Source: Tetmemena sp. SeJ-2015
Taxonomy: Eukaryota; Ciliophora; Spirotrichea; Sporadotrichida; Oxytrichidae
Direction of reading: 5' to 3'
NCBI GenBank assembly: GCA_027382625.1
Contig: JAJKFJ010022700.1
Coordinates: forward strand, 19,692-83,691
Length of the DNA: 64,000 nt
Below are positions 13,784 through 27,640 of the stretch, in pieces; the first letter of the stretch is position 1; every line of letters starts with the position of its first letter. The position numbers were made by a program, and so were the translations under genes. Below the pieces are notes generated by a model. That model was not told the DNA's origin, did not search any database, and saw only the letters and a list, made by a program, of their open reading frames with translations.

Positions 13784-14537
13784 GGGGGGCCTTTCCTCGT
13801 CATCCACTTTTTTCATCAAAATCTGAAAAATCACTGTCTAGCCTAAAATTAGCCAAAAACACCAATTTTTTAGTCCTAATTCAATTTCAGAGGACTTATA
13901 ACGATCATATTCTTTAATTTAGAAAACATTTGGAGCCTTCGGGAATATTCATTTTTAAAAAAATTAAATTTTAAAGGAGTGGCAATATCACTAGGATATT
14001 TAATTCATTCACAAGTTGAAGATATCTAATGTAAAAAATAAAAAGTACTCTAAATCACCTTATCACAGTTATCGAGTCTTTTCATTTTTAGCATCCTTTA
14101 ATAGCATTATCTGAGCTAAAAAAAATATATTTCATATTTATTAGATTTCTTTCAAAATATTCTAGAATTGAATATCGAAGCCTTAGCTTTTAAATAGCTG
14201 TAAGCATGTTTAAAGGAAATTCATCTCATTTATAAATGTTTTTTGTAGCATTGATATTTTTCGTAGTTAACTATTATCTTATATTTTGAAAACATATATT
14301 TTTATTCAATAAAATAAAGTCTTTATTCTATAAAATTTCATTAAAAATTAAAAATTTTGTCTTACTAATTCTAAAAAAATTAAGCTCTATTTTATAAATT
14401 AAAGAATATGATCATGATTAGCCCTCTGAAATTATATTAGGACTAAAAAATTGGTGTTTTTGGCTAATTTTAGGCTAGACAGTGATTTTTCATATTTTCA
14501 TGAAAAAAGTGGATGACGAGGAAAGGCCCCCCCCCCC
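13784..14537. mobile_element. 754-bp element with about 140-bp terminal inverted repeats
   Basis: The left terminus (GGGGGGCCTTTCCTCGTC, 13,784-13,920) is repeated in inverted orientation at about 14,395-14,537, with long blocks of identity such as TTAGCCAAAAACACCAATTT. The interior of about 470 bp has no coding capacity. This is the form of a non-autonomous MITE-like element. A target-site duplication is not clear, perhaps a TA. Confidence 0.75.
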
Positions 14538-14819
14538 TATGTTTTAAGGGATCAGTTATTTATAATTTAAATAAATAATTTAAAACTAAAAGTTTGTTGA
14601 ATCCAAGAGGAAAAATATAATCATTTTGAGCTCTGCAATCCTACTTATGAAGAAAATAAATTCATCTTTTTTAACGCTTAAATTTATTTGCAATTTAATT
14701 ATGAGATTTCTTATAGGACTGAGTATTATGAGTAGCTTAATTTGAAAGTAAAGAAGACTTGATGATTTAAGTCCACTGATATTGGCACTAACTTCATGGC
14801 TTTGGCATTTAATATTTAT

Positions 14820-14937
<118 letters not shown>

Positions 14938-15051
14938 CGCATTTTAGACGAACTAGCGTCTTGCTTGTTATATGTTAAACTTAGGGAAGCTATACAGCCA
15001 CTCCCGTGTTAAACAGTCAAACAAGTTAAGTCAACTGAAGTTTGAACGATG

Positions 15052-16410
15052 TCATTAGCTTTCGTAGCTTAGGTCATCACACTAATCTGACCAATCTTCA
15101 TCGTCGTCCTCGGAGTCATTTTTCTTCTCTCCTTTGAACCATGGTTATTCGTCTGGGGGTCTGGTTAGTTTCTGTTTGTATAGGTCTCTGAATCTCTCCC
15201 AATTGCGCTTAGGGAGGTCAGTTATCTCATCCAGTATGTCAAGTGTCTCAACTGGGTCCCAGTCGTTGGCTATCTTGAGGATTCTTTCAGCCATGGAATC
15301 CTCGGTAATTTCCACTAAAATTGGCAAGTTGTGGAGGAGGGCCTAGATGGTTTGATAAGGACTTTTATTGGTATGGTTCTATACATAGAGAAGGAAAGTT
15401 TTAAATATCTCTATTACCTCTGGGAGTTAGTTCAGGTTGTTATTGTCAATGTTGTTTTAGAGCCAGAGTTTTATTGAATGGAGGTTCATGATTGGGTAGT
15501 GGATAAGGTCCAATCTTTTTTGTTAGAACTATGTGAGTTCATTATTCTTCTAGATATAGGCTGATTCCTACCATTTTTTCTTTTAAAGGTATTCTGGTTG
15601 GTACCATTTGAGATATTTTCCTTCTTCTGGCTACAGGTTTATTTTCTTTTCAAGATCCTAGCTGAGTTGTTCTATCACCTTGTCCACTTTTCCTTTCTTG
15701 AAGAACTGGGTGATTTTTGTTGTTACTTTTCTTCCGCGTAGACTACCTTTTTAGGGTTGCCCTTTGGGTTGTGTGAGGTCTACCATCTATTATTTAATAT
15801 CAGAGATGTTTGATTAAAGTTATTAAATATTAAGTTCGATTGATTAAACTTTATATTTAATAGGTTAACCCGTCGTGACGTGGCATTAAAGATAATGCGT
15901 CACCTATTATTAAGTTTATTTCTAAACTTTAATTGATTAAAGATTCACCCCTTTTTATTATTAAATAGTGGGTTAGGTTTCTTATTAAATAGGGTTGTTC
16001 GAATCTTAATGGGGTTAAGGACCACTGGCTTTTGGTTGGTATTGTTCAAAGTGGGTCTTGTCTCTGAGTTTGCCAGCTCGGATTAGGATTTCAACTATTC
16101 CAAGGATTGTGTTCTTGCGGCCAGCATTAATTTGAAGATCCCTATTGTCGTTTTAGATTAGTTTGGTAAGTATATCAAGAGTTAGGGTATCTTAAATAGC
16201 TTTCCTGAATGAGCTAAAGGTTAGGAGTAAAGAGATCCCTTTGATTAGGATGTTGTTTTGTCTGTGGGAAAGTTAGATTCCGTTGGAGTGAGATCTCTTG
16301 ATTGCTTTGTGTAAGCTCTCTAAAGATTTAGTCAGGGTATTAACTTGAGGGAAGAAATTCAGCAATTGGGATATGACTGGAATGATGTTGTTTTCAAGTT
16401 GGAGAACCAT
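15052..16410 (-). CDS. Uninterrupted 452-aa Q-rich protein with acidic tail
   Basis: One frame stays open for 453 codons with TAA/TAG as Gln and TGA only at the end. The N-terminal third is helical (HKQMVLQLENNIIPVISQLL; repeated Leu/Ile, armadillo-like in feel). A Gln-rich linker follows (about 15,790-16,010). Next is a basic stretch (KGSLRGRKVTTKITQFFKKG), then a helical part with LHNLPILVEITEDSMAERIL and LPKRNWERFRDLY. The end is strongly acidic (NDSEDDDEDWSDQ). The C-terminal helical part faintly recalls TFIIS N-terminal-type helical bundles, but this is not secure. The frame also remains open upstream of Met 16,410, so the true start may lie in an upstream MDS. Unlike its neighbours it shows no IES. 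Confidence 0.7.
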
Positions 16411-17472
16411 TTGCTTGTGTATTGGTTTAATGGTATGGGAAAGTTATTAACTTTCTAATTTAATAATTAATATTTATTATATTCAATTCATTCAAAGTAA
16501 ATCTCTCCTTAAAAATATAGGTAAATAAATAATTACTGATATCTGGTTTGTAATTATAGAATAATGTAAAATAGCTTTAATTATATTGTACATGTCACTA
16601 AATAACTTATACTTTATCTTAGAGATTAATTTGAAATGTAAAAGGAGTAAAACGAGATATCCAATAATTTGACTTTTTATTTCAGTATTCTTGTCAGTTT
16701 TAAAGAGATATGGTATTAGACCTATTCAGGCTACTCGCTACTGAAAAAATTAAAGTTCAATTTATTTTTCTTAGTCTGTCAAGTTGTTGTTTTTTAATGA
16801 ATTATTCAATAAACTTGTAAAATATAATACGCAGCAAAAGGACTTGATCTCAAAAATAAAGAAATCAAACCAGGTTCAATCACCAGATTAAAGTCATGAC
16901 TATCCAATGAAAAATTTGATTCTCCTAACCTTTTACAATCTTAGTTCAATTTATAAAACGAAGTGATTGATTTAACAAAATAGTAACTAAAGTGTTAATG
17001 AAATTCGATAAAACTTAATAAAAATTGCATGGATATCAGGGACCAATTTTTGCATATTAAGTTATTCAAAGATATTAAATCTGTCTTTATCTCATAATTA
17101 GATCTTAATTTTGTTCTGCCTTAAATGCAATTATATTTTTTTTCTTTTAGCAATAGTTATCTTGCTGAACTGCAAATTCAAAAGGTACCTTTTAATTTTG
17201 AATTAATTATTTTTGAAATAATTAAAATATACCTGACCTACTTTCACTCAGCTCTAGTCCTACTTTGCTACCAGCTTACTTTAATCGTAACCGTTAAGAG
17301 TTAAATCTATAAAACTAATGTTACTTTTCTTTATCTGTTATTTTATTTCATATTAATAAATTTTTTAATTAATTTTCTCCTTCTTTATAAATTGCTTATT
17401 GAATAGACCCAATAGGCACTATTTAGCTTTTGGTATTCTATTAGCTCTACTTAATCTCTGGGATTATACTCA
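16411..17472. other. AT-rich gap, no gene seen
   Basis: AT-rich sequence between a minus-strand gene and the start of kinase 2. It could hold promoters and MAC chromosome ends, but nothing specific is recognisable. Confidence 0.5.
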
Positions 17473-19610
17473 ATGTTTCTTGGATCATAACCAACATAGC
17501 CATTTTCATTTTTTTAATTTTCTAAAACTTATTTATTCAATCGAAATTATATTAGGAATTTAATTAAAATTGATGATTGGATAAAATAATAAACGAAGAG
17601 TTGCAACTTCGTGCCAGTTGAAATCGCAGATTTACCCCCTGATCTGCAGCTTGTTCGATAATTTATCAAAAATTAATATAAGTTTCTTCTTTAATCGTCT
17701 TCGTAGCACCTCTCAGCAGTGAGATACGACTCACGCATTATTCTTCTTCATCTGAACTTGTGTGATTAATAACTCTTGACTGAGCGCTCCCACACAAAAG
17801 TTGCAAGGATAAAAAGTTCTTAGAATTTGATGCTGGATCGAATGGTCTAATAATTATTCAAATTGGACACACTTCAACTGCCACTCATTAAAGCCATTTT
17901 AATTTACTAATTAATTTAATTCTCTTTTTTATTAAATTCTCAGCTATATATTATTTTGAACCAGTAAACTAAAAAGAATTATTCTAACTTAATTAAAGCT
18001 TTATTTTTGTAATTTTCTTCTTTTTAAATAAAGTTGTTCATAAATTTGGTAGGCTGTAGCACTATATATGTACTATTGATGCCATTCAAGGACGTTGGTA
18101 TTTTCGCTTTGATTAACATATCAACTTGTTATAAAATATTTTTATTTAATTAATTTGCTTTTAGAATATATTGTTTTGCAATGATCTTTTGTTATCTAAT
18201 GGAGCGCAGTTCTAAGCTAGAGTTCTTAACTTTCAAAAAGAATGAGCTCTTGAGTAATGATCTCAAAAATGTTATCTTGAATCATAAAATAAAAAATAAA
18301 TTAATTAAATTATTTTAAGCTATTAAATATATTAAATCTAAATATATGTATATTATTTAATACAGTTTTATGTGTCAAGGGGATTTTGAAAATATAAAAA
18401 TAAATCTAAGTAAAACTAAGGATCATAATTCCTTTACTGCTTCTTCAAATGCGATAAATAAACATAATTCAAATTTATTTTTTATTTTGCCAAACAATCA
18501 CTTATACACTAGGTGGTTACATTTTTTTAAAAAAATCTTTTTAATTAAATAAAATTTTTGCTTCGAAATTAGACTAAAAAAGTGAATTTTTAATTGAATA
18601 TACCAAAGCCAATGATGCTTTTTAAAATGTATATTTTTATTCTTCTGGACTCTGAGCTTACTCAAGTTACACTTGCTAACAAAGAAATGATTTAAATAAT
18701 GAAAGCGGAAGAAGCTCAACTTAAAATAGTTTTTTAAACAAAATAATTCTTAATTAAATATGGAATAAAAGTTTGCAACTTTACGCTACAAATTATTTTA
18801 TCTATTCTCTAAACAACATTTAAAAAAGTTTAGAGATGCGCAGTTGTAAAAAACTTCAATATAATAAGTCAGATCTTAAAATAAATATTATATTTACTCA
18901 CTCAAACATACTCAGATTTAAAGTTATTCAAAATTAATGTTCTTTAAAATGGGGTGATTTAAAAGATATTTCAATTTATGACATCTTTAAACTATAAATA
19001 TTTAATCTTTTAAAATCGGTTATCATATCAATTCAAACTTATATATAAATTTGTTTAATTTAAAATGCTCAAGAAAATGAAAACTTAAATTTAAATTAAA
19101 TAAAAGATATATATTTATTTTTTTTAATTTAGAATTTGAATAGTAGAAGAAATAATTATACGTTATAGAAGAAGAAGAAATCTTATAAAAAAAAAATTTA
19201 ATTAAGAGATTATTTCTTTACTCTTAATGCTTTTTATTGTAATTATTTTTCTGACCTTGTATAGGCAATACGAATTTCTTATTGCTTTTTCTTTTCTTGA
19301 ACTTGGAAATTTTAAGCACATTTTCTAATTATTCTCTTACGAAGATAGATTATGGACTGCTGAATCTATTTGATGTAAGTATAGTAACATAAAAGACAAA
19401 GTAATTTAAGTAATTATTTTTTAAAAAATTTCCTATTTTATTAATCTTATTAGATCTTTTTTTATAAACTTACTTTATAATAATTATTATTTTGATAATT
19501 TACATTTGCAAAAATGAGTCTGTAGAGTTTTTGAAGTAAAAGTTGACCCAACCTATATTTACCAAGCATAACTATATCGAAGGGATAGGTGGCAGTATTC
19601 ACAAAATTAA
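17473..19610 (+). CDS. Histidine kinase 2, N-terminal half only
   Basis: Paralogue of kinase 1. From Met 17,473 (MFLGSQPTQPFSFF) the frame has no TGA until 18,585. It passes through module B (NLIKIDDW, EIADLPPDLQLVRQFIK), a hydrophobic stretch (VGIFALINIST), the block YLMERSSKLEFLTFKKNELL at about 18,196, and a Ser/Asn-rich linker. After the TGA the sensor block resumes (ILLDSELTQVTLANKEMIQ at about 18,640; TKHNYIEGIGG at about 19,560), so at least one IES lies near 18,560-18,605. No H-box, ATPase or receiver follows before the GC-rich island begins at about 19.8 kb. The rest of the gene is therefore missing, displaced or outside the window. Confidence 0.65.
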
Positions 19611-19814
19611 AAATACATCAATTTTATAAAAGTTTATATTTTGAGAAAAGTTACATTTCAATTTTAAAACATTTTCTATAAAAATTCCCAAAAATAAAGT
19701 AAATAGCAAATCATTTTCTTTCTTTCCTTTTGAAATGCAAAATAAATTTTAATTAAAAAATGAAGCTAATAAAGACAATAAAATTAGGACTCAAGATAAA
19801 CATAAAATCAACAT

Positions 19815-22800
19815 CCCGGCATGCCAACGGCCTTGAATTTCAGCGAGAGTGAAGCTTCCTTAACCGGAGAGATTCTCTTAGGAGTAGCCAAAGTTTTTGA
19901 ACTGACTATTAAATGATGATGAGGCACGTATTTAGTCTGAACAAGGAAATTCTTCAACACGTTCTATCAAATATTATAGCCGCGCTTTCACAAAGTTCAG
20001 ATATTCTTATGAGGTCATAATAAAAAATTAGAGATTGGTAAATTAATTTGATAGAAGATTTATAAACCTAGCAAGTATTAAGTTAATTCAATTATTAAAT
20101 TAGAAAAAATTAAAAGTTCGAGAACTAAACGACCGGCACTAGCACCGTCGCCTTTCCCCGGAGGGTGCGGATTGATTCTATAACTGTTTGAAGAGAGAAG
20201 AATCAGCCCTCGATGTGAGAAGCGCTCTCCACGCTCGCTGCTAACTTAAATGGCGTGGCCAAGCTTCGGTGTTGATATTACTTCAGTGAGATTTCGGCGA
20301 CAATTCTTCTATAGCAGGAGTGAGAAAAGCGCGCATTCTTAGTTTTGTAACTCTTCTCGCTTTCGAAAATTTGAAATCGAGAACAAGGTTTCTGTATTCA
20401 AACATGGTCATGCCATCGTGTGTTCATCAAGTAGATGACTCCTGAAGTTCCTGCCTTGTAACTTCTGCTTCGCAATACCCCATCAACTTGGCATACCTTT
20501 ACAACTTGCGCAAGTCTTTGTTATCGCAAGCGCTGCTTTGCAAACATCTGCTGCGCCTCTTGCATATTTGATCAATTAATATTAATTGGTGATTCAAATT
20601 CAAATAATGGCCCAACCAAGCAACGCAATCTTGCAAGTGAGGACAGCTACCCGTTACGTGGTGGCGGCATCGATCTCACACGATGATTAGTGATTAGTTT
20701 TAGCATTGATTTCGTTGTATGGAGTGATAGGGTATAATGATTGAATGTGAGGCCATTGAATTTTGAGTCGAATTCATCTAATGAAGAAATCATGCGTCTG
20801 TGTTGAAGGGGAACCCTCGCTCACGTCTCGAACGACCAACACCATCACGACATGACACTCTCACTTCTCCAGCACATTACCACAACATCAATACGTTAGT
20901 ACACGATAGATGGTGATGTAAGCAAGATGAGAGGGGACAAGAGTGACGATGAATTGTCATTGTTGTTCCATTTCATGATGGAGAAATCAAGCCTCTGTGT
21001 CGACGGGTTGGGACAACATGCATCTCTCTCCGATCCAACAACGAAGTAACACACTCCAATCTCTCACTCATCTGCAACTATCAAACCACTGCACACTATC
21101 ACACACTCATACACTACACACAATGAGCAAGTATACTCGTTAGTCCTCACTCCGCAGCCATTCACACACACATACTTTAATTTCGTAACGGAGATCCTTT
21201 TGTGAATCTTAACTGTATCCACTTACGTAACTGAGGAAATCGCTGTTACTTGATTCACGTCGATTGTCCTTGACATTCAGACTCAATATTATCAATCCTC
21301 ATATACTCTGGTCATCATGCTTTTATCATCATCATCATTCACGTCTAACTCTACTATTCTGATTCAGATCAATAGCACATCACCATAGAGACACCCCTAT
21401 TGTATTAGCTAGATTTAGTTAGTTTTGCTGTAGGATCCGCTCCGCCTAAACATGAAATGGTTTTGAGTCCTCAGCAAAACTTAATCTAATAGCTAAATAC
21501 AAATAGTTATGGTTATGTGTATGATTAATCAGAATAGTAGTAGAGTGATAGATGGAGTGAAGAGTGACAGAGTTGTGAATTGAGGATTGATAAGAGAGTG
21601 AATTGAAGGACAATCGAGTGGAAAATAGTAAAGCAGTTTCTACCGTTACGCTAGCATGGACTACAGTTAAGTATCACAAGGATCCCGTTACGAAATTTGA
21701 AATATTGTGTGTGATGGCTGCAGAGTGAGGACCTAACAACACATATACTGCTCATGAGTGTAGTGTATAGTGTGTTGAAGTGTTCGAGTCGGTTGCGATA
21801 GTTGAGATATATGAGAGATGGATTGTGTTTACTTCGTGTGGGATCGGAGATCATGATTGTCCCCAACACCCCGTCACACAGAAGCCCTGATTGTTTCCAT
21901 CAGGACAATGTGAACGAAAACATAGCATTCATCGTCTCTTGTCCCCTCTCGACTCATCTATATCATCACTCTCTATCGTGTTCTAATACTATGGTATGTT
22001 GTGCTATGTGTGATAGAGAGTGGAGAGTGCTCATTCGTGGTGTGGTGGCGTTCGTCCGAAGCCGTGAAGCCGAGGGTTCCCCCCTTCCAACACAGATCGC
22101 CTGATTCTTCATCTTAAGAATTTGAATCAAAAATTCCATGCCCTCACTCATCAACTCTATTCATTGCTACACTCAATACATAATTCATCTAAACTTAGAT
22201 CACTATCACTCCGTTGAGACGACCACGTAACGGGTGAGCTTCCTCACTTGCAATGAATCGCGTTGGCTTGTTGGGCCATTTGAATTTTGAGATTCACCAT
22301 GATATTAAATTTGAATCAAATATGAAAAGGCGCAGCAGGTTTGCAAAGACCGCATTGCATAACAAGACTTGCGCAATGGTTGTAAAATGCCAATTATGAA
22401 TTGCGAAGCAAATTGAAGAGAGCAGGAACTTCAGATCATCTACTTGATTACACGATGGCTGACCATAGGTTAATAAGAACCTGTTCTCTATTCAAATGTT
22501 GAGAAGCGATGAAAGTTACAAATGAAGAATTCGGCTCTCTCACCCTGTATAGAAGAAGATCGCCGAATCTCTACTGATGTATATCATACCAACACGAGCC
22601 TGAGCATCTAACTCACGTAGCGTGGGACGCTCTCAATCGAGGGTATGATCTTCTCTCTTTCAAATTTAGAATCAATCGAAAGCGCGGCAAGGCGCAGGAT
22701 ACATTTCAAACTTTGCTACTCACAGAGAGATCTCTCCTTAAGAAGCTTCACCTCGCTGAATCAAGCGCCGTTGCCGTGAACCTCATAGCAATCGGGATTG

Positions 22801-23105
22801 CGCAGCATCATCTAGTGAGAACTCCCTTACAGGACACTCGCCTCCGAAATGAGAGAGCAGTGGCATAATAATAAGAGCGGACGAGAAGTGAAAGACGAGG
22901 AGAGAAACGAGTGCAGAAGAGCGCAGAAGTTAAGTAAGCAGAAAAGCAATGAGCACGCGACGAAATCTCATTCAAGAATGACTCGTCACATCTTCTCAGA
23001 TGAGTGCACCATACCTCGAGTTAGTGTAATGTGTTAGAATGATAGAAGATTGAAATTGAGAGATTCTCTCCGAGAGAGCTTCATTTTGCATGAATTTCAA
23101 ACAAA
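19815..23105. repeat. Giant imperfect palindrome, arms about 1.4-1.6 kb
   Basis: The two halves are reverse complements of each other around a centre at about 21,450, where TTAGTTTTGCTG at 21,419 faces CAGCAAAACTTA at 21,472. Matching pairs include ACCCGTTACGTGGT (20,650) with its complement at about 22,225, GTAGATGA...TGAAGTTCCTGC (20,430) with about 22,440, and GAAGCTTC with the CGGAGAGA region (19,855) with about 22,740. The arms carry many substitutions and indels but stay alignable throughout. A second decayed match to the left end occurs at 23,055-23,100. No convincing gene lies inside. It may be a foldback element or two transposon ends joined head to head. Confidence 0.8.
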
Positions 23106-26100
23106 CACAGGTTGTTCAGATCTTCGCTGAATTCACATTAACTTAATTATATAATTAAATAACTATAAAATAGACGAGTCACCTGCAGAAGAAACCAGCA
23201 ACATGAACGAGAGTAGCGTTAGATGCAAGCCTTGGACTTAAGCAAGGCAACGAATATGCAAAGTCCGAATTCAAATTTGAGTAGTCTCAAACGCAAGTCT
23301 ATCATTAAGAGTAAGTGCTCCGTCCTCCTCTCACACCACATGTTGCTTCAGGAAAGAATTACTGCGGATCGGTGCCACTAACCACACGCACGTCATTATA
23401 ATAGATCTTCAACGAGTGGATCCAGGTAAACTATTTCGACCTTGAGCTTCAACGGCCCTCATGAAGAAAGACGAGGAAGGTGAGATACAGGGTATCAGTT
23501 GGAACTAGCGGCTGAACTCGGCGCACTCTAACTCCAGCTTCACCTTAGAAAAGTAATAACTTCTCACTTGAAAATCGAGTAAAGCAATGATCAGAGATCG
23601 AGACGTGCAAGCGCAGAGAGAAAAGGTTGGCTTAGTGAAAACGCTAAGTGTACGGATGAGAAGCGAACGGTGAACACAACTCAACGATACTAAACAAGCT
23701 ATGCAAGGAGAATTCAACCGTGGTAAATAATACTCATCATACTGTTGGAGACCTTCAACAGGGGCACTATCTACGATAGTACAAGGTAAACTTTGCATAT
23801 CAAAAGTAATATTCATTCTTGGAAGCTAACTTAAGACGTGTTTGATGAAAGAGGAGCTATGCTATCCTGGATTCGAATATGAATCAGGTGAAAGATTCAA
23901 GGACATGAAGCAGATACGAATGCGAGCGAAATGGTCTTTAGGAACATGCACAGCAAATAACGGTAAGCATCTTCGTCTCTCATTGAGCTCATCACCTCAC
24001 AACCGATTCTACCACTTTCGTCCACATGCCACAAGAATATCTTAAGAATAGACTGACTACGGAGGAAGAACATGATAGCTGACTAAACAAAAGTACAACG
24101 AGAGTATGAAGACCGGCAAGTTACAACGTATATCAACCATCCAACATACTGCGAGCATACCCAACTTAGAACTGTGTCTAACTCTGACCGAGCGATGATA
24201 GAACGAAGAACATTGATCCCCGTTAGATCTAACGCAGCTTCAACAACTATTGCGACAGCATTGGGGTCACAGATAGCAACGGCGGCGTTAGACCGATGCA
24301 AAGTCAGGTTTCACAATCAAAGTCACACGGAATTTGCTCATCGCGAATGTGAGCAGCAACAGTTTAACTACTGCTCAAGCAATCAGTACGCAGATTAGAT
24401 CACGATAGTAATAGTAGAGGTGTGGACTACTCGTAAATGCACACAGCCAACGTGAGCTAGTCTCGGTAGTTAAAATCATGTCCAGCAACGCATGGAGCAA
24501 TATGCGAATCGTTACTGCTCGAGCCAACTCAATACGCATAAGTCCCCTACCTCAAGCAAGGCTACTGGAAAACTAAGGCGAATCACCGAATATTACTGTC
24601 GGTGAGTAAAACGCAAAGGCAGAGATACGTGGTTCTTTAAAGCCGATTGCGGAATACGTTGCTATTCCACTATCTCAGACTGTACAATAATTGATAGCTC
24701 AGGTGGAGATGCAACGTAATATAGAACATATCGATGATGGGTAACAACTTCACTCCAACACCATATCACGTCACTCTTATGATTCTCAGCCTGAGCAATA
24801 TCTCACTAAGTAATCAAGTTGTCAATAAACAGCGTAGCTGGCCTTTCCTCCTCAGCAACTAAGTCGACTTTAAGAATGTTCACATCGCAGAGCGACGACA
24901 ATAACAACAGACTCAAGATCTTCCAAGTGAATCACTTCATACTGTAGTAAGAGAATGCTACATCTCCAAAAAGCGTCCTGTTCCTTAAACGTCAAGCACC
25001 ATCACAACCTACATAGCAGTGTGACCTCAAACACTACTTCCTACCGCACCGTTCTATGTCTCTACATCAGAAATGCATGATCTTCACTAAGGTTGATGTG
25101 GTTCGCGACAATGGAACAGAGAAGATAATACTTACATCCCGCTTGGGCTAACAACTTCAACCAACACTCACAAGTTGAAGTAAGAGGAGTGAGACACGGC
25201 AAGTCGACGATGTGACTCAACTTCCCAAACATCAAACAAAGTACTCTAAAGATAAGTGCGTCAACTGCAGCAGTTGTGGATCGCAAAGCGTAGAGATCTA
25301 CAACGTTCTCAATCTAACATAGGTAAGAATCTCGTTGGTGTTTTCATTCTCAACATAGAAGTACTATGTTCCTCCATAAAAATCACATTGACTTCTTGAG
25401 AAGATCTTCTCAGCTAAAGGTAAGATGTATCATCTCCACATCTCTTCACTAGGCACCAAGCATAATCAAGTGAAGATGGCAGTTCCTCGAGCTCAAGATA
25501 TCAGACTCAATCTTTAATAAGGTATCAATGAACCGATTCATCTCTCACTACTGCCCCACCGTACTGATCAATAGAACCTGAATCGGTAAAATTCCCTTCT
25601 TAACTAAGTATCTGTATTTGATTCATGAAGTCTGTGTGATAGGTGAATCAACCACAGTAGGGCCAAACTTCTTCCTCAGAGAATATGCAACGCATACAAA
25701 GCGCGATAGGAGATGAAGATGGAACGTGATAGGAAGTACATTGAGATACTGCCAGAGATGTATGAGCTCATTACACACTCGAACGTGTGGTCGAATAGTA
25801 AGTTCTACATTGATCTCTAACTCCGTTGCAGCTCAGAGAGGCAGAGCACTTGATCTCCTCAACGCAGGAACGAAAGTTCGCAAAGCTCCGAAGCGAGCGC
25901 AACCTCTGAACGACAGACAGATTCATCTCTCTGATGTGGATTTGCCATCTGTAATTATCGGATTCGGAACTAAAGCATAATCGAAACGAGGGGTGTGGCG
26001 ATGAGGGAGATTGCCACACGCAGGCTTACCGTTGATCAGTGCACTACGAAGTGGATTAGAATGAAGACAAGACAGAGCACACACGCAGCTGCGCCGCATC

Positions 26101-27640
26101 CTCGTTATGGCTTTTGCAGCAAGACATCTCTTCGTGTGTAGTTGGTGGCGTGATAGGATTATAATATATCCATACGCAGACCAGCTTATATGTGCTTAAT
26201 GAGAGAGTCAGTAAAGCACAAAACTCTCTCAGGCAGACACTGAATTCGCACTATGCTTGGACCTTCAGAGTAATAGGCAGTTGAGAGGCACAACCGACGT
26301 AGATAAAGGGCTAGTCCCTAATATACAGAGAATTCCAGCAATCAGTTAGAGGTGTGAGCCTTCAACTTAAGCCGTTCACCAGACATAACCCATATTGCGT
26401 ACTGGTAGTCGCGATAAGTGGACGTATTCATCTAAGTTCACGGGAGAGCGAGACGGTTATTCAGTTATAGTGTATGTCTAGAGATGGGGTGTGGTTAAAG
26501 ACGAACGGTGCGATAGTATGTGCTCTTCAATGTTATGTTAATGCTTACACCTGTAGAAATGCCAATAAGGTTACAACGCATAAGCATAGAATAATTACGT
26601 TTGGACGTGCTAGAGTAGGAGGGGTAGCAGGTGTTTGTGCAAAGTTGTTGAGCTCGTCGTGCAGTTTTTGTACGGAGAAGTTTAGTTATCTGCACTCACA
26701 CGCTCTCGCGCGAATAGTGGAGCGCGTATGTGGGCATGACAATCCGAGAAGAGATGTGTAGTGCGCTAGTGAATAGCAGCCGGTAGCGTGCCTAAGGCTG
26801 TCCTATGATATAAGGTTTGACCTGAGCAGGTGAGCCAGACCTCTCGATACAAGCGCACATCGGATCCGAATGGGATGCTAAGAGGCTTATAGATAGTACT
26901 TAGAGGCCAGGAATGTCACAGGCCTGATATATAGATGGAACCAGCAATGATACATGAACAAGCGCTCTCGCTCGTATATATAATTGTAGTCCGAGTGACG
27001 GCTGTTAATACTAAGATTCGCTGCGCTCATCGTGAGTTGTGGGTGTGTCTGCAGTGCCGATCCGGAAATGGTGAAGTTGGGGATGGGAGGCCGCGCGTAA
27101 TGGAGTGAAGCGGCGCATAAGAAGTGCGCCTTGTCATCTGCGTTGCGCGTCTGATACTCGCTGTTATATATTTAGACGCATGTGTGAGTAGACCATCAGT
27201 GATATTAGGAGGCGGTTGCTGGCAGTGATATTCGAGTTAAATTATATTAAGTTGTAGCTGCTGCTGTGGCTTGTAGTGCCTTCTGCTGCCTGAATCAGAG
27301 ATCCCCGCTTGCCTCCTGGTTGCTCGTCTGTGGAAAGGCAACATACCTTGAGTTGTTGACGTTGTCGACCAAGCGTATCAAAAGTAGCTGTACTTTTTTA
27401 ACCGACTGATTCTGCAATGTGAGGGCAGTTGCTCCTTGTTCGGCACTTGGATTGCGATCGAGACGCGCGACCGGCTACTCTTAGTTGCAGTGGGCGCGAT
27501 TAAATTGTTAAGCTGCATACCGGCTTTGCTTGCAAAGTCAACTTACAGATCGATTCTAGAATGTTAGTTAGCATGTGGTTTAATTTAAGTGCAGATCTAG
27601 GATAATTACCTAGTAGTTTTAATTTATTTATCAAAAGAAT
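23106..27640. other. GC-richer stretch without recognisable genes
   Basis: Base composition differs sharply from the AT-rich DNA outside 19.8-31 kb. TGA (and TCA for the other strand) is frequent in every frame, so even under the ciliate code no long ORF survives, and the short ORFs show no motif. Probably a non-coding or decayed part of the mobile island. Confidence 0.5.

Noticed and set aside
15780..16015. An IES in the 452-aa minus-strand gene
   Set aside because: The AT-rich stretch looked like an insert, but the frame passes through it without TGA as a Gln-rich linker, and removal using the possible ACCA repeat would break the frame.
22849..27000. Many ORFs of 60-100 codons in the GC-rich island
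   Set aside because: They overlap on both strands, show no motif and are expected by chance in DNA with fewer A/T-rich stop codons.
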